A stretch of DNA of 25,469 nt from RUG11247 sp050945995 (GCA_050945995.1 JBMNUA010000010.1:1-25469); one strand, 5' to 3'; numbered from the stretch's first letter, positions 7,881 through 15,160 are shown. Made by a program: numbers and translations. Notes: a model not told the origin generated them from the letters alone.

Positions 7881-8587
7881 GGTACGAATATGCGAACCTC
7901 CCTTCCTACGAGGATTTTGCTGCCGGGCGCGCGCTGCACCACGCGCCGGGGCTGACGAACTTCCCCGCGCGGCTCGCCATCGAACTGATGGGGCGATGCC
8001 TTGCGCAGGCGAATTTGCGCGCGCCGGCGGTGGTCTACGACCCGTTGTGCGGCGCGGGCGCGCTGATCACCGTGGCGGCGATCGCGCATGCGGGGCGGAT
8101 CGGGCGGGTGCGCGGCACGGACGCGGACGCGCGGGCGGTTCAAGTGGCGCAGAAGAATGTTGCGCTGCTCGCGCCCGGCGGGCTCGAGGCGCGGGCGCGA
8201 ACGCTCGAGGAGATGGGCGCGCGGTTTGGGCGCGCATCCTACGCGGGCGCGGCGGCGAGCGCGCGCAGGTTGGCGCAAATGCTGCCCGATGGCGGCATCC
8301 CGGCGGAGGCGTTCCGCGCGAACGCATTTTCCCTACCGCAGGACGATTTCTTTGCCGATGTCATACTCACCGACCTGCCCTATGGCGACATGACGGACTG
8401 GGCGGCGGGCGGCGCAGAACAATTTTTGCCCGCGCTGCGCGGCGCGCTCGCCCCGAGCGGCGTGGTCTGCGTGGTGGCGGATAAGGGGCAAACGTGTGCG
8501 GGCGAGGGGTTTGTGCGGGTTGCGCGCGGGAATGTCGGGAAACGGCGGTTTGAGATGTTTCGGCTCTGTGATGAAACGAGCATCTGA
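7877..8587 (+). CDS. AviRa-like 23S rRNA methyltransferase
   Basis: A 236-residue SAM-dependent methyltransferase resembling AviRa of the avilamycin producer Streptomyces viridochromogenes, which methylates G2535 of 23S rRNA and gives resistance to orthosomycins. Shared landmarks, from memory of AviRa: HHAPGLTNFPARLAIEL (21-37), SAM motif YDPLCGAGALITV (54-66), the acidic TDAD (81-84), AQKNVALLAPGGLEAR (91-106), ARFGRASY, SARRL and the catalytic TDLPYG (165-170). AviRa has TDLPYGERTHW where this has TDLPYGDMTDW. It starts inside the stop codon of the ABC exporter and has no ribosome site of its own, so it is probably translationally coupled. Housekeeping roles for AviRa-like proteins in Firmicutes are possible; the target base is an inference. 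Confidence 0.82.
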   Translation: MRYEYANLPSYEDFAAGRALHHAPGLTNFPARLAIELMGRCLAQANLRAPAVVYDPLCGAGALITVAAIAHAGRIGRVRGTDADARAVQVAQKNVALLAPGGLEARARTLEEMGARFGRASYAGAAASARRLAQMLPDGGIPAEAFRANAFSLPQDDFFADVILTDLPYGDMTDWAAGGAEQFLPALRGALAPSGVVCVVADKGQTCAGEGFVRVARGNVGKRRFEMFRLCDETSI

Positions 8588-8657
8588 ACTCCGGGGGGTA
8601 TGTAGGGTGTGAACCCTCCATGCTCAATCATTTTTATCGGCTTTGCCGGTGAAAATG

Positions 8658-8698
8658 GATTCGTCCCAAGGGCGCGCTTGCCCGCCCGACGACGAATC
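8658..8698. repeat. Nested hairpin in the 8588-9044 intergenic region
   Basis: GATTCGTC (8658-8665) pairs perfectly with GACGAATC (8691-8698), and GGGC pairs with GCCC inside the loop. It has no T-run, so it is not a typical terminator. From 8588 to 8657 there is only a weak AGGGT/ACCCT hairpin after the methyltransferase. Confidence 0.5.
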
Positions 8699-8710
8699 GA
8701 TACTTGCAGC

Positions 8711-8976
8711 CGGATTTCGTCCGAATTTCAATACAAATGGAGAATATTCATTCATCCAAAGCAGCGAGAGATTGTTTCGTCCTGCGAGGTTGGTTTGCCG
8801 GCAGCAAACCAAGTCGCTTCGCGACCGCGCCGACTTTGTTCGGCGCGCCTTGGAGCTGGAGCGAGGCGTAGCAGAGCTACGTTGAGCGGAGAGCGACGAA
8901 GCAGGGCGGAAAAAGATCCGCTGCGACGATGAAAGAATATTTGGAATTTGTATTTTAAAAGAAATTCAGAAATCCG
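8711..8976. repeat. Large imperfect inverted-repeat element, about 265 bp, no convincing gene
   Basis: The left arm 8711-8756 (CGGATTTC ... AATACAAAT ... AATATTC ... TTCATC) is an imperfect inverse of the right arm 8928-8976. The block from AATACAAAT through TTCATC aligns without gaps, with five mismatches in 27. Similarity continues inward more weakly (GCAGCG ... CCTGC against the complement of 8902-8925). The centre is GC-rich with tight hairpins: TTGGTTTG/CAAACCAA (8790-8812) and GCGCCGA/TCGGCGC (about 8827-8846). This could be a miniature inverted-repeat element or a long structured RNA; no transposase or target-site duplication was recognised. Confidence 0.55.
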
Positions 8977-8979
8977 CGT

Positions 8980-9025
8980 CTTCGCTTCTTTGGCTTACGC
9001 ATGAACGCAGTTCATGTGGAAGCCC
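8980..9025 (+). repeat. Dispersed 46-bp hairpin repeat, copy 1
   Basis: This stretch matches the reverse complement of 23131-23176 at 40 of 46 positions. Its core CATGAAC-GCA-GTTCATG is a perfect stem extended outward by GGCTT/AAGCC. It abuts the right arm of the large inverted repeat and lies just before the hisS promoter. Confidence 0.7.
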
Positions 9026-9044
9026 TATGATGGAGAACCTTAAC

Positions 9045-9073
9045 TTGACAGCGGGGCATCCATGATTTACAAT
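9045..9073 (+). promoter_or_regulatory. Consensus sigma-A promoter for hisS-aspS
   Basis: TTGACA (9045-9050), exactly 17 bases, TACAAT (9068-9073). Transcription would start near 9080, giving a leader of about 150 bases before the hisS ATG. Confidence 0.85.
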
Positions 9074-9103
9074 AAACGTTGAAATTGATCAGACAACGAA
9101 CCG

Positions 9104-9198
9104 CGACGGGCGGCGCGGCCCGCATAATCGGCGCATATTCGCGCACAAACAAGGGAAAACCGCGAATCCTTCGCCCCATACGGGACGAAGGCGTTTTT
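9104..9198 (+). promoter_or_regulatory. hisS leader with intrinsic terminator (transcription attenuator)
   Basis: CCTTCG (9168-9173) pairs with CGAAGG (9186-9191), with an inner CCC/GGG and loop ATAC, followed by five Ts (9194-9198): an intrinsic terminator between promoter and gene. Upstream, ATTCGCG (9137-9143) can pair with CGCGAAT (9161-9167), and AAGG (9151-9154) with the terminator's CCTT, so alternative folds are possible. AAGGGAAAACCGCG (9151-9164) recalls the end of a T-box (ending ACCGCG before a CCC/GGG terminator), but the TGGN that would pair with the tRNA end is missing and the leader is short. Confidence 0.6.
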
Positions 9199-9228
9199 AT
9201 ATCGGACGAGGCGAAAGGAGTGGATGGG

Positions 9229-10503
9229 ATGCTCACGCAAGCGCCCAAGGGAACAAAGGACATGCTCCCCCGCGACGCGCACAGGTGGCAATCGATCGAG
9301 GAATTGATGCGCGGCATCTGCGCGACAGCGGGATACCGCGAGGTGCGAACCCCGATGTTTGAGCATACGGAGCTATTTCTGCGCGGGGTGGGCGATACCA
9401 CCGACGTTGTGCAGAAGGAGATGTACACATTTCTCGACAAGGGCGAGCGTTCGATCACCCTAAAGCCGGAGGGGACGGCGGGCGTTGCGCGCGCGTTCAT
9501 CGAGGCGCATCTCTACGCCGAGCCGCTGCCTTTGAAGATGTGCTATATTTCAAACCCGGTGTTTCGCTACGACAAGCCGCAGGCGGGGCGGTATCGGCAG
9601 CACCATCAATTGGGCGTCGAGGTGTTCGGTGCGAAGGACGCGAGCTGCGACGCGGAGGTAATCCGCCTGGCGGCGGACGTGCTCAACGGCTGCGGACTGA
9701 TTGACGTGCCGCTTCACATCAATTCCATCGGCTGCCCGGTGTGCCGCGCGCAATATCAAGATGCGCTGCGCGCGTTTCTCGCGCCGAAGCTCCCCCATTT
9801 GTGCAAGACCTGCGCGGATCGGTTCGAGCGCAACCCCATGCGCATCCTCGACTGCAAGGAGGAGACGTGCCAAAAACAAACGCAGGGCGCGCCGGCGATG
9901 CTGGACATGCTCTGCGCGGATTGCGACGCACATTTTCAAACATTACAGAAATACCTCGCCGCCGAGGGGCTGGAGTATACGATCGATCCCCGGATTGTGC
10001 GCGGGCTGGACTATTATACAAAGACGGTGTTTGAGTTCATCACCCAAACGCCCACCGGCCCGCTCACCGTATGCGGCGGCGGGCGCTACGACGGGCTGAT
10101 CGAGCAATTGGGCGGCCCCGCCACGCCGGGCATGGGCTTTGGCATGGGCGTGGAGCGCATCATCCTCGAGCAGGATGCGCACGGCATCGCGCCCGCGCCC
10201 GCGCGGCTCTGCGACGCGTTTGTGGTCACATTGGGCGACGAGGCGCGGCTCGAAGCGGTGAAACTGGTGCGCGAACTGCGGCAAATCGGCGTGCGCGCCG
10301 ATCTCGACCACGCCGCGCGCAGCATGAAGGCGCAGTTCAAGTACGCGGACAAGATCGGGGCGCGGCATGTGATCGTGATCGCAGGCGACGAGATCGCAAA
10401 GGGTGTCGTCAAGCTGCGCGACATGCAGACCGGCACGGAAGCGGAGGTCGCGCGCGAGGAAATCGCGGCGCGCATGGGAGGGGAAACGGATGCTCGACTT
10501 TAA
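9229..10503 (+). CDS. hisS: Histidyl-tRNA synthetase
   Basis: A 424-residue class II synthetase that charges tRNA-His. It begins MLTQAPKGTKDMLPRD, the family's usual N terminus. Visible class II and HisRS motifs are LKPEGTAGVARAF (motif 2 region), GRYRQHHQLGVEVFG, the histidine-binding RGLDYYTKTVFEF and GGGRYDGL, and GMGFGMGVERIIL (motif 3). A C-terminal anticodon-binding domain follows. The frame is open upstream to a TTG at 9079, but the ATG at 9229 has AAGGAG about eight bases before it and matches family starts. Its 3' end overlaps aspS by 14 bases, the common Firmicutes hisS-aspS operon. The promoter and attenuator above suggest amino-acid- or tRNA-responsive control. Confidence 0.97.
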   Translation: MLTQAPKGTKDMLPRDAHRWQSIEELMRGICATAGYREVRTPMFEHTELFLRGVGDTTDVVQKEMYTFLDKGERSITLKPEGTAGVARAFIEAHLYAEPLPLKMCYISNPVFRYDKPQAGRYRQHHQLGVEVFGAKDASCDAEVIRLAADVLNGCGLIDVPLHINSIGCPVCRAQYQDALRAFLAPKLPHLCKTCADRFERNPMRILDCKEETCQKQTQGAPAMLDMLCADCDAHFQTLQKYLAAEGLEYTIDPRIVRGLDYYTKTVFEFITQTPTGPLTVCGGGRYDGLIEQLGGPATPGMGFGMGVERIILEQDAHGIAPAPARLCDAFVVTLGDEARLEAVKLVRELRQIGVRADLDHAARSMKAQFKYADKIGARHVIVIAGDEIAKGVVKLRDMQTGTEAEVAREEIAARMGGETDARL

Positions 10504-12265
10504 ACGGGACGCCTATTGCGGGCAGTTGACCGAGAACGACGCGGGCAAGCGGGTGCATCTATCCGGCTGGGTGCAGCGCACGCGCGATCTGGGCGGCGTG
10601 GTGTTTGTATGGCTGCGCGACCGCGAGGGGCTATTGCAGCTGGTGTTCGATCAGGCGGTTTGCGGGGAGCAGGTGTTCAAGCTCGCGCAGGGGCTGCGCG
10701 CGGAATATGTGGTGACCATCGCGGGCGAGGTGCGGCTGCGCGCAGAGGGCGCGATCAACCGCGAGATGAAGACCGGGGCGATCGAGCTATTCGTCGAGGA
10801 CGCGGCGCTTGTCAACAAATCGGACACGCCGCCGATCTACATCGACGACAAGGCGGACGAGAGCGAATCGGTGCGGCTGAAGTACCGCTATCTCGATCTG
10901 CGAAAGCCGGGATTGCAAGCGAAATTGCGGATGCGCAGCCGCGTGGTGCACGCGATCCGCGCGCACTTGGACGGCGAGGGGTTTACCGAGATCGAGACGC
11001 CGATCCTCACCAAATCCACGCCCGAGGGGGCGCGCGATTTCCTGGTGCCCTCGCGCCTGCACGCGGGTGAGTTCTACGCGCTGCCGCAGTCGCCGCAAAT
11101 CTACAAGCAGCTTTTGATGTTATCGGGCTTTGACAAATACTATCAAATCGCGCGCTGTTTCCGCGACGAGGACAACCGCGCCGACCGGCAGCCGGAGTTT
11201 ACGCAGCTGGACCTCGAGATGTCGTTTACCGACGAGAAGATGGTGCAGGACGTGATCGAGCGCACGTTCGCGGCGATATTCCGCGCGGTGATGGGGATCG
11301 AGCTTCAACTGCCGCTGCCGCGCATGCGCTGGGCGGACGCGATGGAGAAATACGGATCGGACAAGCCGGACACGCGCTTTGGCATGGAGCTGATCGACGT
11401 AACCAATGCCGCGAAAACCTGCGGGTTTCCCGTGTTCGAGGACGCGGTCGCAAGCAGCGGGAGCGTGCGCGGGATCACCGTCAAGGGCGGCGCGGACATG
11501 ACGCGCAAGCAGACGGATTCGCTCGTCGAGTATGTGAAAACCTACCGCGCGAAGGGGCTTGCGACGCTGACCGTGAACGCGGACGGCAAATGCAAAAGCT
11601 CGTTCAACAAATTTCTGACCGAGGATTTCGCGCAGGCGATGGTTTCCGCGATGGGCGCGCAGCCGGGCGACATGATGCTATTCATCGCGGACAAGACCTC
11701 CGTGACGCTCCAAGCATTGGGCGCGCTGCGGTGCGAGGTGGCGCGGCGGCGCGAATTGATCGACGAGGGGCGCTACGATCTATTCTGGGTAACGGAGTTT
11801 CCGCTGTTCGAGCACGACGAGGAGAGCGGGCGGTATGTGGCGATGCACCACCCGTTCACCAGCTGGATGCCCGAGGACGCGCAGTTCCTCGACGACCAGA
11901 AGGAGAAGGTACGCGCGCGGGCATACGATCTGGTGATGAACGGCATTGAGATGGGGTCCGGGTCGATCCGCATCCACGACGCGGACATGCAGGCGCGGAT
12001 GTTCCAGATGATCGGCATCACAGACGACGAGGCGAAAGACCGTTTCGGCTTCCTCTTAGACGCGTTCCGGTTCGGCGCGCCGCCGCACGGCGGGTTCGCC
12101 TTCGGGATCGACCGGCTGATGATGATGCTGACCCACGCCGAGAATCTGCGCGACATCATCGCGTTTCCCAAGGCGCAGGGTGCGAACTGCCTGATGATGG
12201 CGACGCCCGCGGACGTAAACCCCGAGCAGCTCGAGGCGCTGCGCATCCGGGTTGTACCGGAATGA
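10490..12265 (+). CDS. aspS: Aspartyl-tRNA synthetase
   Basis: A 591-residue bacterial-type class II synthetase: N-terminal OB anticodon domain (HLSGWVQRTRDLGGVVFVWLRD), catalytic core and the inserted GAD domain of bacterial AspRS (about residues 290-420). Motif 2 is CFRDEDNRADRQPEFTQLD and motif 3 is GGFAFGIDRLMMMLT. Full length for the family. The ATG at 10490 lies inside the end of hisS with GGAGGGG six bases upstream; the frame is open further upstream but only through shadow sequence of hisS. It could be discriminating or also charge tRNA-Asn; no gatCAB is in the window to decide. No clear terminator follows before the thiT promoter. Confidence 0.97.
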   Translation: MLDFKRDAYCGQLTENDAGKRVHLSGWVQRTRDLGGVVFVWLRDREGLLQLVFDQAVCGEQVFKLAQGLRAEYVVTIAGEVRLRAEGAINREMKTGAIELFVEDAALVNKSDTPPIYIDDKADESESVRLKYRYLDLRKPGLQAKLRMRSRVVHAIRAHLDGEGFTEIETPILTKSTPEGARDFLVPSRLHAGEFYALPQSPQIYKQLLMLSGFDKYYQIARCFRDEDNRADRQPEFTQLDLEMSFTDEKMVQDVIERTFAAIFRAVMGIELQLPLPRMRWADAMEKYGSDKPDTRFGMELIDVTNAAKTCGFPVFEDAVASSGSVRGITVKGGADMTRKQTDSLVEYVKTYRAKGLATLTVNADGKCKSSFNKFLTEDFAQAMVSAMGAQPGDMMLFIADKTSVTLQALGALRCEVARRRELIDEGRYDLFWVTEFPLFEHDEESGRYVAMHHPFTSWMPEDAQFLDDQKEKVRARAYDLVMNGIEMGSGSIRIHDADMQARMFQMIGITDDEAKDRFGFLLDAFRFGAPPHGGFAFGIDRLMMMLTHAENLRDIIAFPKAQGANCLMMATPADVNPEQLEALRIRVVPE

Positions 12266-12294
12266 TCAAACCGCGATCAAATTTAACATAAGAC

Positions 12295-12303
12295 TGGTAT
12301 ACT
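12295..12303 (+). promoter_or_regulatory. Extended -10 promoter of the TPP riboswitch-thiT transcript
   Basis: TGGTATACT (TG-n-TATACT) lies just before the riboswitch. The -35 is poor. Confidence 0.55.
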
Positions 12304-12311
12304 GTGCATGT

Positions 12312-12396
12312 AACCGCTGGGGGCGCGCAAGCTGAGATGGACGAAATGTCCGGTCCCCTCGAACCTGATGTGGGTAATCCCACCGTAGGGAAGTGG
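12312..12396 (+). ncRNA. TPP (thi-box) riboswitch aptamer
   Basis: The conserved TPP aptamer strings are all present in order: GGGGGCGCGC, GCTGAGATGG, a variable hairpin (GGACGAAATGTCC), CCCTCGAACCTGATGTGGGTAA and CGTAGGGAAGTGG. It senses thiamine pyrophosphate and lies 72 bases upstream of thiT, followed by its own terminator, so binding should stop transcription. Confidence 0.95.
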
Positions 12397-12413
12397 ATAT
12401 GCCGCGACATGGG

Positions 12414-12449
12414 TTGCGTATGTCCGCTTTCGGACGTGCGCAATTTTTT
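12414..12449 (+). terminator. Riboswitch expression-platform terminator
   Basis: A 13-pair stem (12414-12426 with 12431-12443, two G-U pairs) with loop CTTT is followed by six Ts. It sits between the TPP aptamer and the thiT ribosome site, as in a transcription-terminating off switch. Confidence 0.88.
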
Positions 12450-12467
12450 ATGTCCGGAGGTAGAAAA

Positions 12468-13301
12468 ATGGATTGGTTTGTCAAGTTTTCGGAGTTTTCC
12501 TGGTACACGATTGCGATGCTGATCGTCGCGCTATTCGCCGGCGGGTTTGCCATCGCCAAGCGCGAATGGGCGGGGCGGATCATGGCGATCGCAGGCGCTG
12601 CCGAGGCGCTGATCATCGCGGCGATCGTATTGCACATCGCGCGCGGGCGCGGCGGCGAGGCGTTTGAGGGCATCTACGTTCCGATCGACATCTATGCGCT
12701 GAGCGTGGTCGCGCTGATCGCGGTGATGCTACTTATCATGTATTTATCGGGGCGCAAGGAGAAGTGGACGGCGCGCGACATCGCGACCGCGGCGATGGTT
12801 GTTGCGATGTCGTTTCTGCTCTCCTACATCCGGCTATTCAACATGCCGCAGGGCGGGTCTGTGACCCCTGCGTCGCTACTGCCGATGATGATCTACATCG
12901 TCGCCTTCGGGCCTGCGCGCGGGCTCGTCATCGGCATTGCCTACGGGCTTCTTCAACTATTCCAAGGGGCATACGTCGTGCATCCCGCGCAGCTACTGCT
13001 CGACTACCCCATGGCGTTCGGCGCGCTCGCGCTCGGCGGCGTCGTGCGGGGCATCCCCATGCCCGACTACGCGAAATTGCCCATCGCCATCGTATTGGGG
13101 TATCTCGGGCGGTACATTATGGCGTCGCTCTCCGGCGCGATCTTCTTCGCCGAGTACGCGGGCGAGCAGAACGCGTGGGCGTACTCCTTTATCTACAACA
13201 TCAGCTATCTCGGACCGGATGCGCTCGCGTGCGTCGCTGTTTCGCTCGTGCCGGGGCTCGTGCGGGTGGTCGAGGCGATGCGCGGGCGGCGGGCGGCGTA
13301 G
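12468..13301 (+). CDS. thiT: Thiamine ECF transporter S component with N-terminal membrane extension
   Basis: The C-terminal 175 or so residues match ThiT, the thiamine-binding S component that docks on the shared EcfAA'T module: LLSYIRLFNMPQGGSVTPASLLPM (split here as LLSYIRLFNMPQ and GGSVTP), GLVIGIAYGLLQ and LLLDYPMAFGALALGG. Typical ThiT is about 180-195 residues; this protein has 277. The extra 100 residues at the N terminus hold three predicted membrane helices (about 13-30, 38-57 and 75-94). The ATG at 12468 is fixed by GGAGG seven bases upstream. The TPP riboswitch agrees with the assignment. Ecf module genes are not in the window. The extension's role is unknown. Confidence 0.9.
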   Translation: MDWFVKFSEFSWYTIAMLIVALFAGGFAIAKREWAGRIMAIAGAAEALIIAAIVLHIARGRGGEAFEGIYVPIDIYALSVVALIAVMLLIMYLSGRKEKWTARDIATAAMVVAMSFLLSYIRLFNMPQGGSVTPASLLPMMIYIVAFGPARGLVIGIAYGLLQLFQGAYVVHPAQLLLDYPMAFGALALGGVVRGIPMPDYAKLPIAIVLGYLGRYIMASLSGAIFFAEYAGEQNAWAYSFIYNISYLGPDALACVAVSLVPGLVRVVEAMRGRRAA

Positions 13302-13331
13302 GGGCTGGCGGGGATGCGAAGGTAACGGGGA

Positions 13332-13520
13332 GAGACGGCGAGGGCGCTGCCCTCGCGCTCCCGCCAAAGGGATTTAATCCCTTTGGAATCCCGATGCGCC
13401 GCTTCGCGGCGGGGACGGGGAACGAGGAACGAGGGAGACGGCGAGGGCGCTGCCCTCGCGCTCCCGCCAAAGGGCATTGCCCTTTGGGAACCCATGCACC
13501 GCTTCGCGGTGGGGATGAGG
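13332..13520. repeat. Tandem pair of hairpin-rich repeats, about 90 bp each
   Basis: Two units starting at about 13332 and 13435 share the order of three hairpins: GCGAGGGC/GCCCTCGC, CCAAAGGG.../...CCCTTTGG and CGCCGC/GCGGCG. Where the units differ, both sides of a stem change together (loop-proximal GAT/ATC becomes GC/GC; CGCCGC/GCGGCG becomes CACCGC/GCGGTG). A purine-rich stretch (13411-13440 and 13511-13575) with repeated GGAACGAG links and follows them. No gene is seen in 13302-13643. Confidence 0.8.
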
Positions 13521-13643
13521 GAGACGATAAGGAACGAGAAGGGATGAGGAACGAGGGGCGAGGAAAACGGGAGCGAGGTTGCTTTTACGCTCAAACGCGT
13601 ATAGAATGGATGATGATGGCAAATCATAACAACGGGTGATAAC

Positions 13644-13952
13644 ATGAATGCAGAGGGAATCATCATCGGGCTGGGCGCGTTTCTGATCATCGGGGTTTTA
13701 CATCCCGTGGTCATCAAAACCGAGTATCATCTCGGGGTCGGCGCATGGCCAGCGTTTCTCATTTTGGGGCTAATCGCAATCGGGCTATCCTTAATCCCGA
13801 TGCCGACCTATCTTTCAGCCCTATTCGGCGTATTGGGGTTTTCGTTTCTCTGGAGCATCCGCGAATTATTCGAGCAGCGCGAGCGGGTGCGCAAGGGCTG
13901 GTTCCCGGAGAACCCGGCGAAGGGCGACATGCGCAAGCGCGAGGCGGAATGA
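13644..13952 (+). CDS. DUF4491 family membrane protein
   Basis: A 102-residue protein with three hydrophobic segments (about 5-25, 33-50 and 52-70) and a cytoplasmic charged tail. IIIGLGAFLIIGVLHPVVIK, FGVLGFSFLWSIRELFEQ and the end RVRKGWFPENP match the DUF4491 family, widespread in gut Firmicutes and Bacteroidota and of unknown function. The ribosome site before the ATG at 13644 is weak (GGGTGAT). It is separated from thiT by the hairpin repeats and converges on the carboxypeptidase gene, sharing a terminator. Confidence 0.88.
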   Translation: MNAEGIIIGLGAFLIIGVLHPVVIKTEYHLGVGAWPAFLILGLIAIGLSLIPMPTYLSALFGVLGFSFLWSIRELFEQRERVRKGWFPENPAKGDMRKREAE

Positions 13953-13955
13953 AAC

Positions 13956-13986
13956 AAGGCGCTTCCTTTACGGGAGCGCCTTTTCC
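13956..13986. terminator. Bidirectional terminator between DUF4491 and D-Ala-D-Ala carboxypeptidase
   Basis: AAGGCGCTTCC (13956-13966) pairs with GGGAGCGCCTT (13972-13982), 11 pairs including one G-U, followed by TT on the plus strand; As before the stem provide a short T-run on the minus strand. Confidence 0.7.
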
Positions 13987-13993
13987 ATGCCCT

Positions 13994-15160
13994 TTACAAA
14001 GGCCAGAGCGCGAGGATGCGCCCAAGGACATGCTTCAGACCCGTGGCGGTGACGGATTCCGCCGCGACCACGGGCAGGCTGCCCACGATCCTGCCGTCGA
14101 GCCGCACATCCACGCTGCCGACGCGCTCCCCCACATCCACCGGCGCGTTGAGCGATTCCGGGATATTCGGGATCAGTTCCACATTCTGCTCCCCGCCCTT
14201 GACGATGAGCAGCGTCAAATCGCCATCGAGCACGAGCCGCACGGTCTTTTGATCGCCGCCAGCGACCGCAAGCTCCCCGCGGATTGGCGTGCCCTTTTCC
14301 GCGACGGGGTAGAGCCGATAGTTGGCGAACCCATAATCGAACATGCGCGAGACCGTATCGAAGCGGTCGGAGCTGGTTTGCGAGCCGAGCACCACGGAGA
14401 TCAGCCGCATGCCGCTGCGCCGCGCCGTGGCGGACATGCAGTAGCCCGCCTCCCGCGTCGATCCGGTTTTGCCGCCGTCGCAGCCCTCGTACAGCCGTAT
14501 GAGCTTATTGGTGTTCGTCAAATGGGTGATGCGCCCGTCGAAATGGTCGAAATCCTCGAGCCAGACGGTCGAATACTCGTAATAAAGCGGATGCCGGTAC
14601 ATCGCCATCGAGGCGATCGCCACATCGCGCGCGGTGGTATGCTGCCCTTCCACGGGCAGCCCGGTGCAATTGACAAAGTGCGTGCCCGTGAGCCCGAGCT
14701 CCTCGGCGCGCTCGTTCATGTAGCTGACAAACAGTTCCTCCGAGCCGTAGAGATGCTCCGCGATGGCGACCGACGCGTCGTTCGCGCTCGCGACGATGAC
14801 GCTTTTGAGCAGCTGCGAATATGTCTGCGATTCGCCGGTGTCCAGGAGAATCTGCGAGCCGCCCATGCCTGACGAGCGGGGCGAGATGGTCACGACATCC
14901 TCAAGCGTCGCGCGCTCATTGTCCAGCGCCTCCAGCGCGATGAGTATCGTCATCACCTTTATGACGGAGGCGACCGGGCGCATCTCATCGGCGTTGTGCT
15001 CGAAGATGATCTGCCCGCTGTCGAGTTCCACGAGGATCGCTGAAACCCCCTTGATATCGACCGGGAGCTCCCCCACCATCGGCTCGCCGGTGAGCGCGGC
15101 GAGCGCATTTGCCGAAAACACCATCAAAACAACCAACAAAATCAAGAATACGCGCCTCAC
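13994..15160 (-). CDS. D-alanyl-D-alanine carboxypeptidase, DacF/PBP5-like
   Basis: A 388-residue secreted peptidoglycan enzyme of the S11 family that trims the terminal D-Ala of stem peptides. Residues 1-21 form a signal peptide (MRRVFLILLVVLMVFSANALA). The three penicillin-binding motifs are S65-V-I-K68, S125-A-N127 and K231-T-G233. A C-terminal PBP5-like beta domain begins at about residue 290, and the protein ends in a short hydrophobic, amphipathic-looking tail (LKHVLGRILALWPL) that may hold it to the membrane. The start is a GTG at 15160 with GGGAGGGG seven bases upstream. Whether it is vegetative or sporulation-specific cannot be told. Transcribed alone or with the oxidoreductase gene 68 bases upstream. 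Confidence 0.93.
   Translation of the reverse strand: MRRVFLILLVVLMVFSANALAALTGEPMVGELPVDIKGVSAILVELDSGQIIFEHNADEMRPVASVIKVMTILIALEALDNERATLEDVVTISPRSSGMGGSQILLDTGESQTYSQLLKSVIVASANDASVAIAEHLYGSEELFVSYMNERAEELGLTGTHFVNCTGLPVEGQHTTARDVAIASMAMYRHPLYYEYSTVWLEDFDHFDGRITHLTNTNKLIRLYEGCDGGKTGSTREAGYCMSATARRSGMRLISVVLGSQTSSDRFDTVSRMFDYGFANYRLYPVAEKGTPIRGELAVAGGDQKTVRLVLDGDLTLLIVKGGEQNVELIPNIPESLNAPVDVGERVGSVDVRLDGRIVGSLPVVAAESVTATGLKHVLGRILALWPL

Noticed and set aside
8609..8932. Short open frames on both strands in the region before hisS
   Set aside because: They lie in the hairpin-rich inverted-repeat region, lack ribosome sites and show no protein family features.
9151..9198. Canonical T-box riboswitch call for hisS
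   Set aside because: The essential TGGN that pairs with the tRNA acceptor end is not seen and no specifier stem could be drawn, so it is reported only as an attenuator with T-box resemblance.
9079..9228. In-frame upstream extension of hisS from a TTG
   Set aside because: It begins at the predicted transcription start, runs through the attenuator, has no ribosome site and does not match HisRS N termini.
13332..13520. CRISPR array
   Set aside because: Only two units, no spacers between short identical repeats and no cas genes; the structure is a tandem hairpin repeat.
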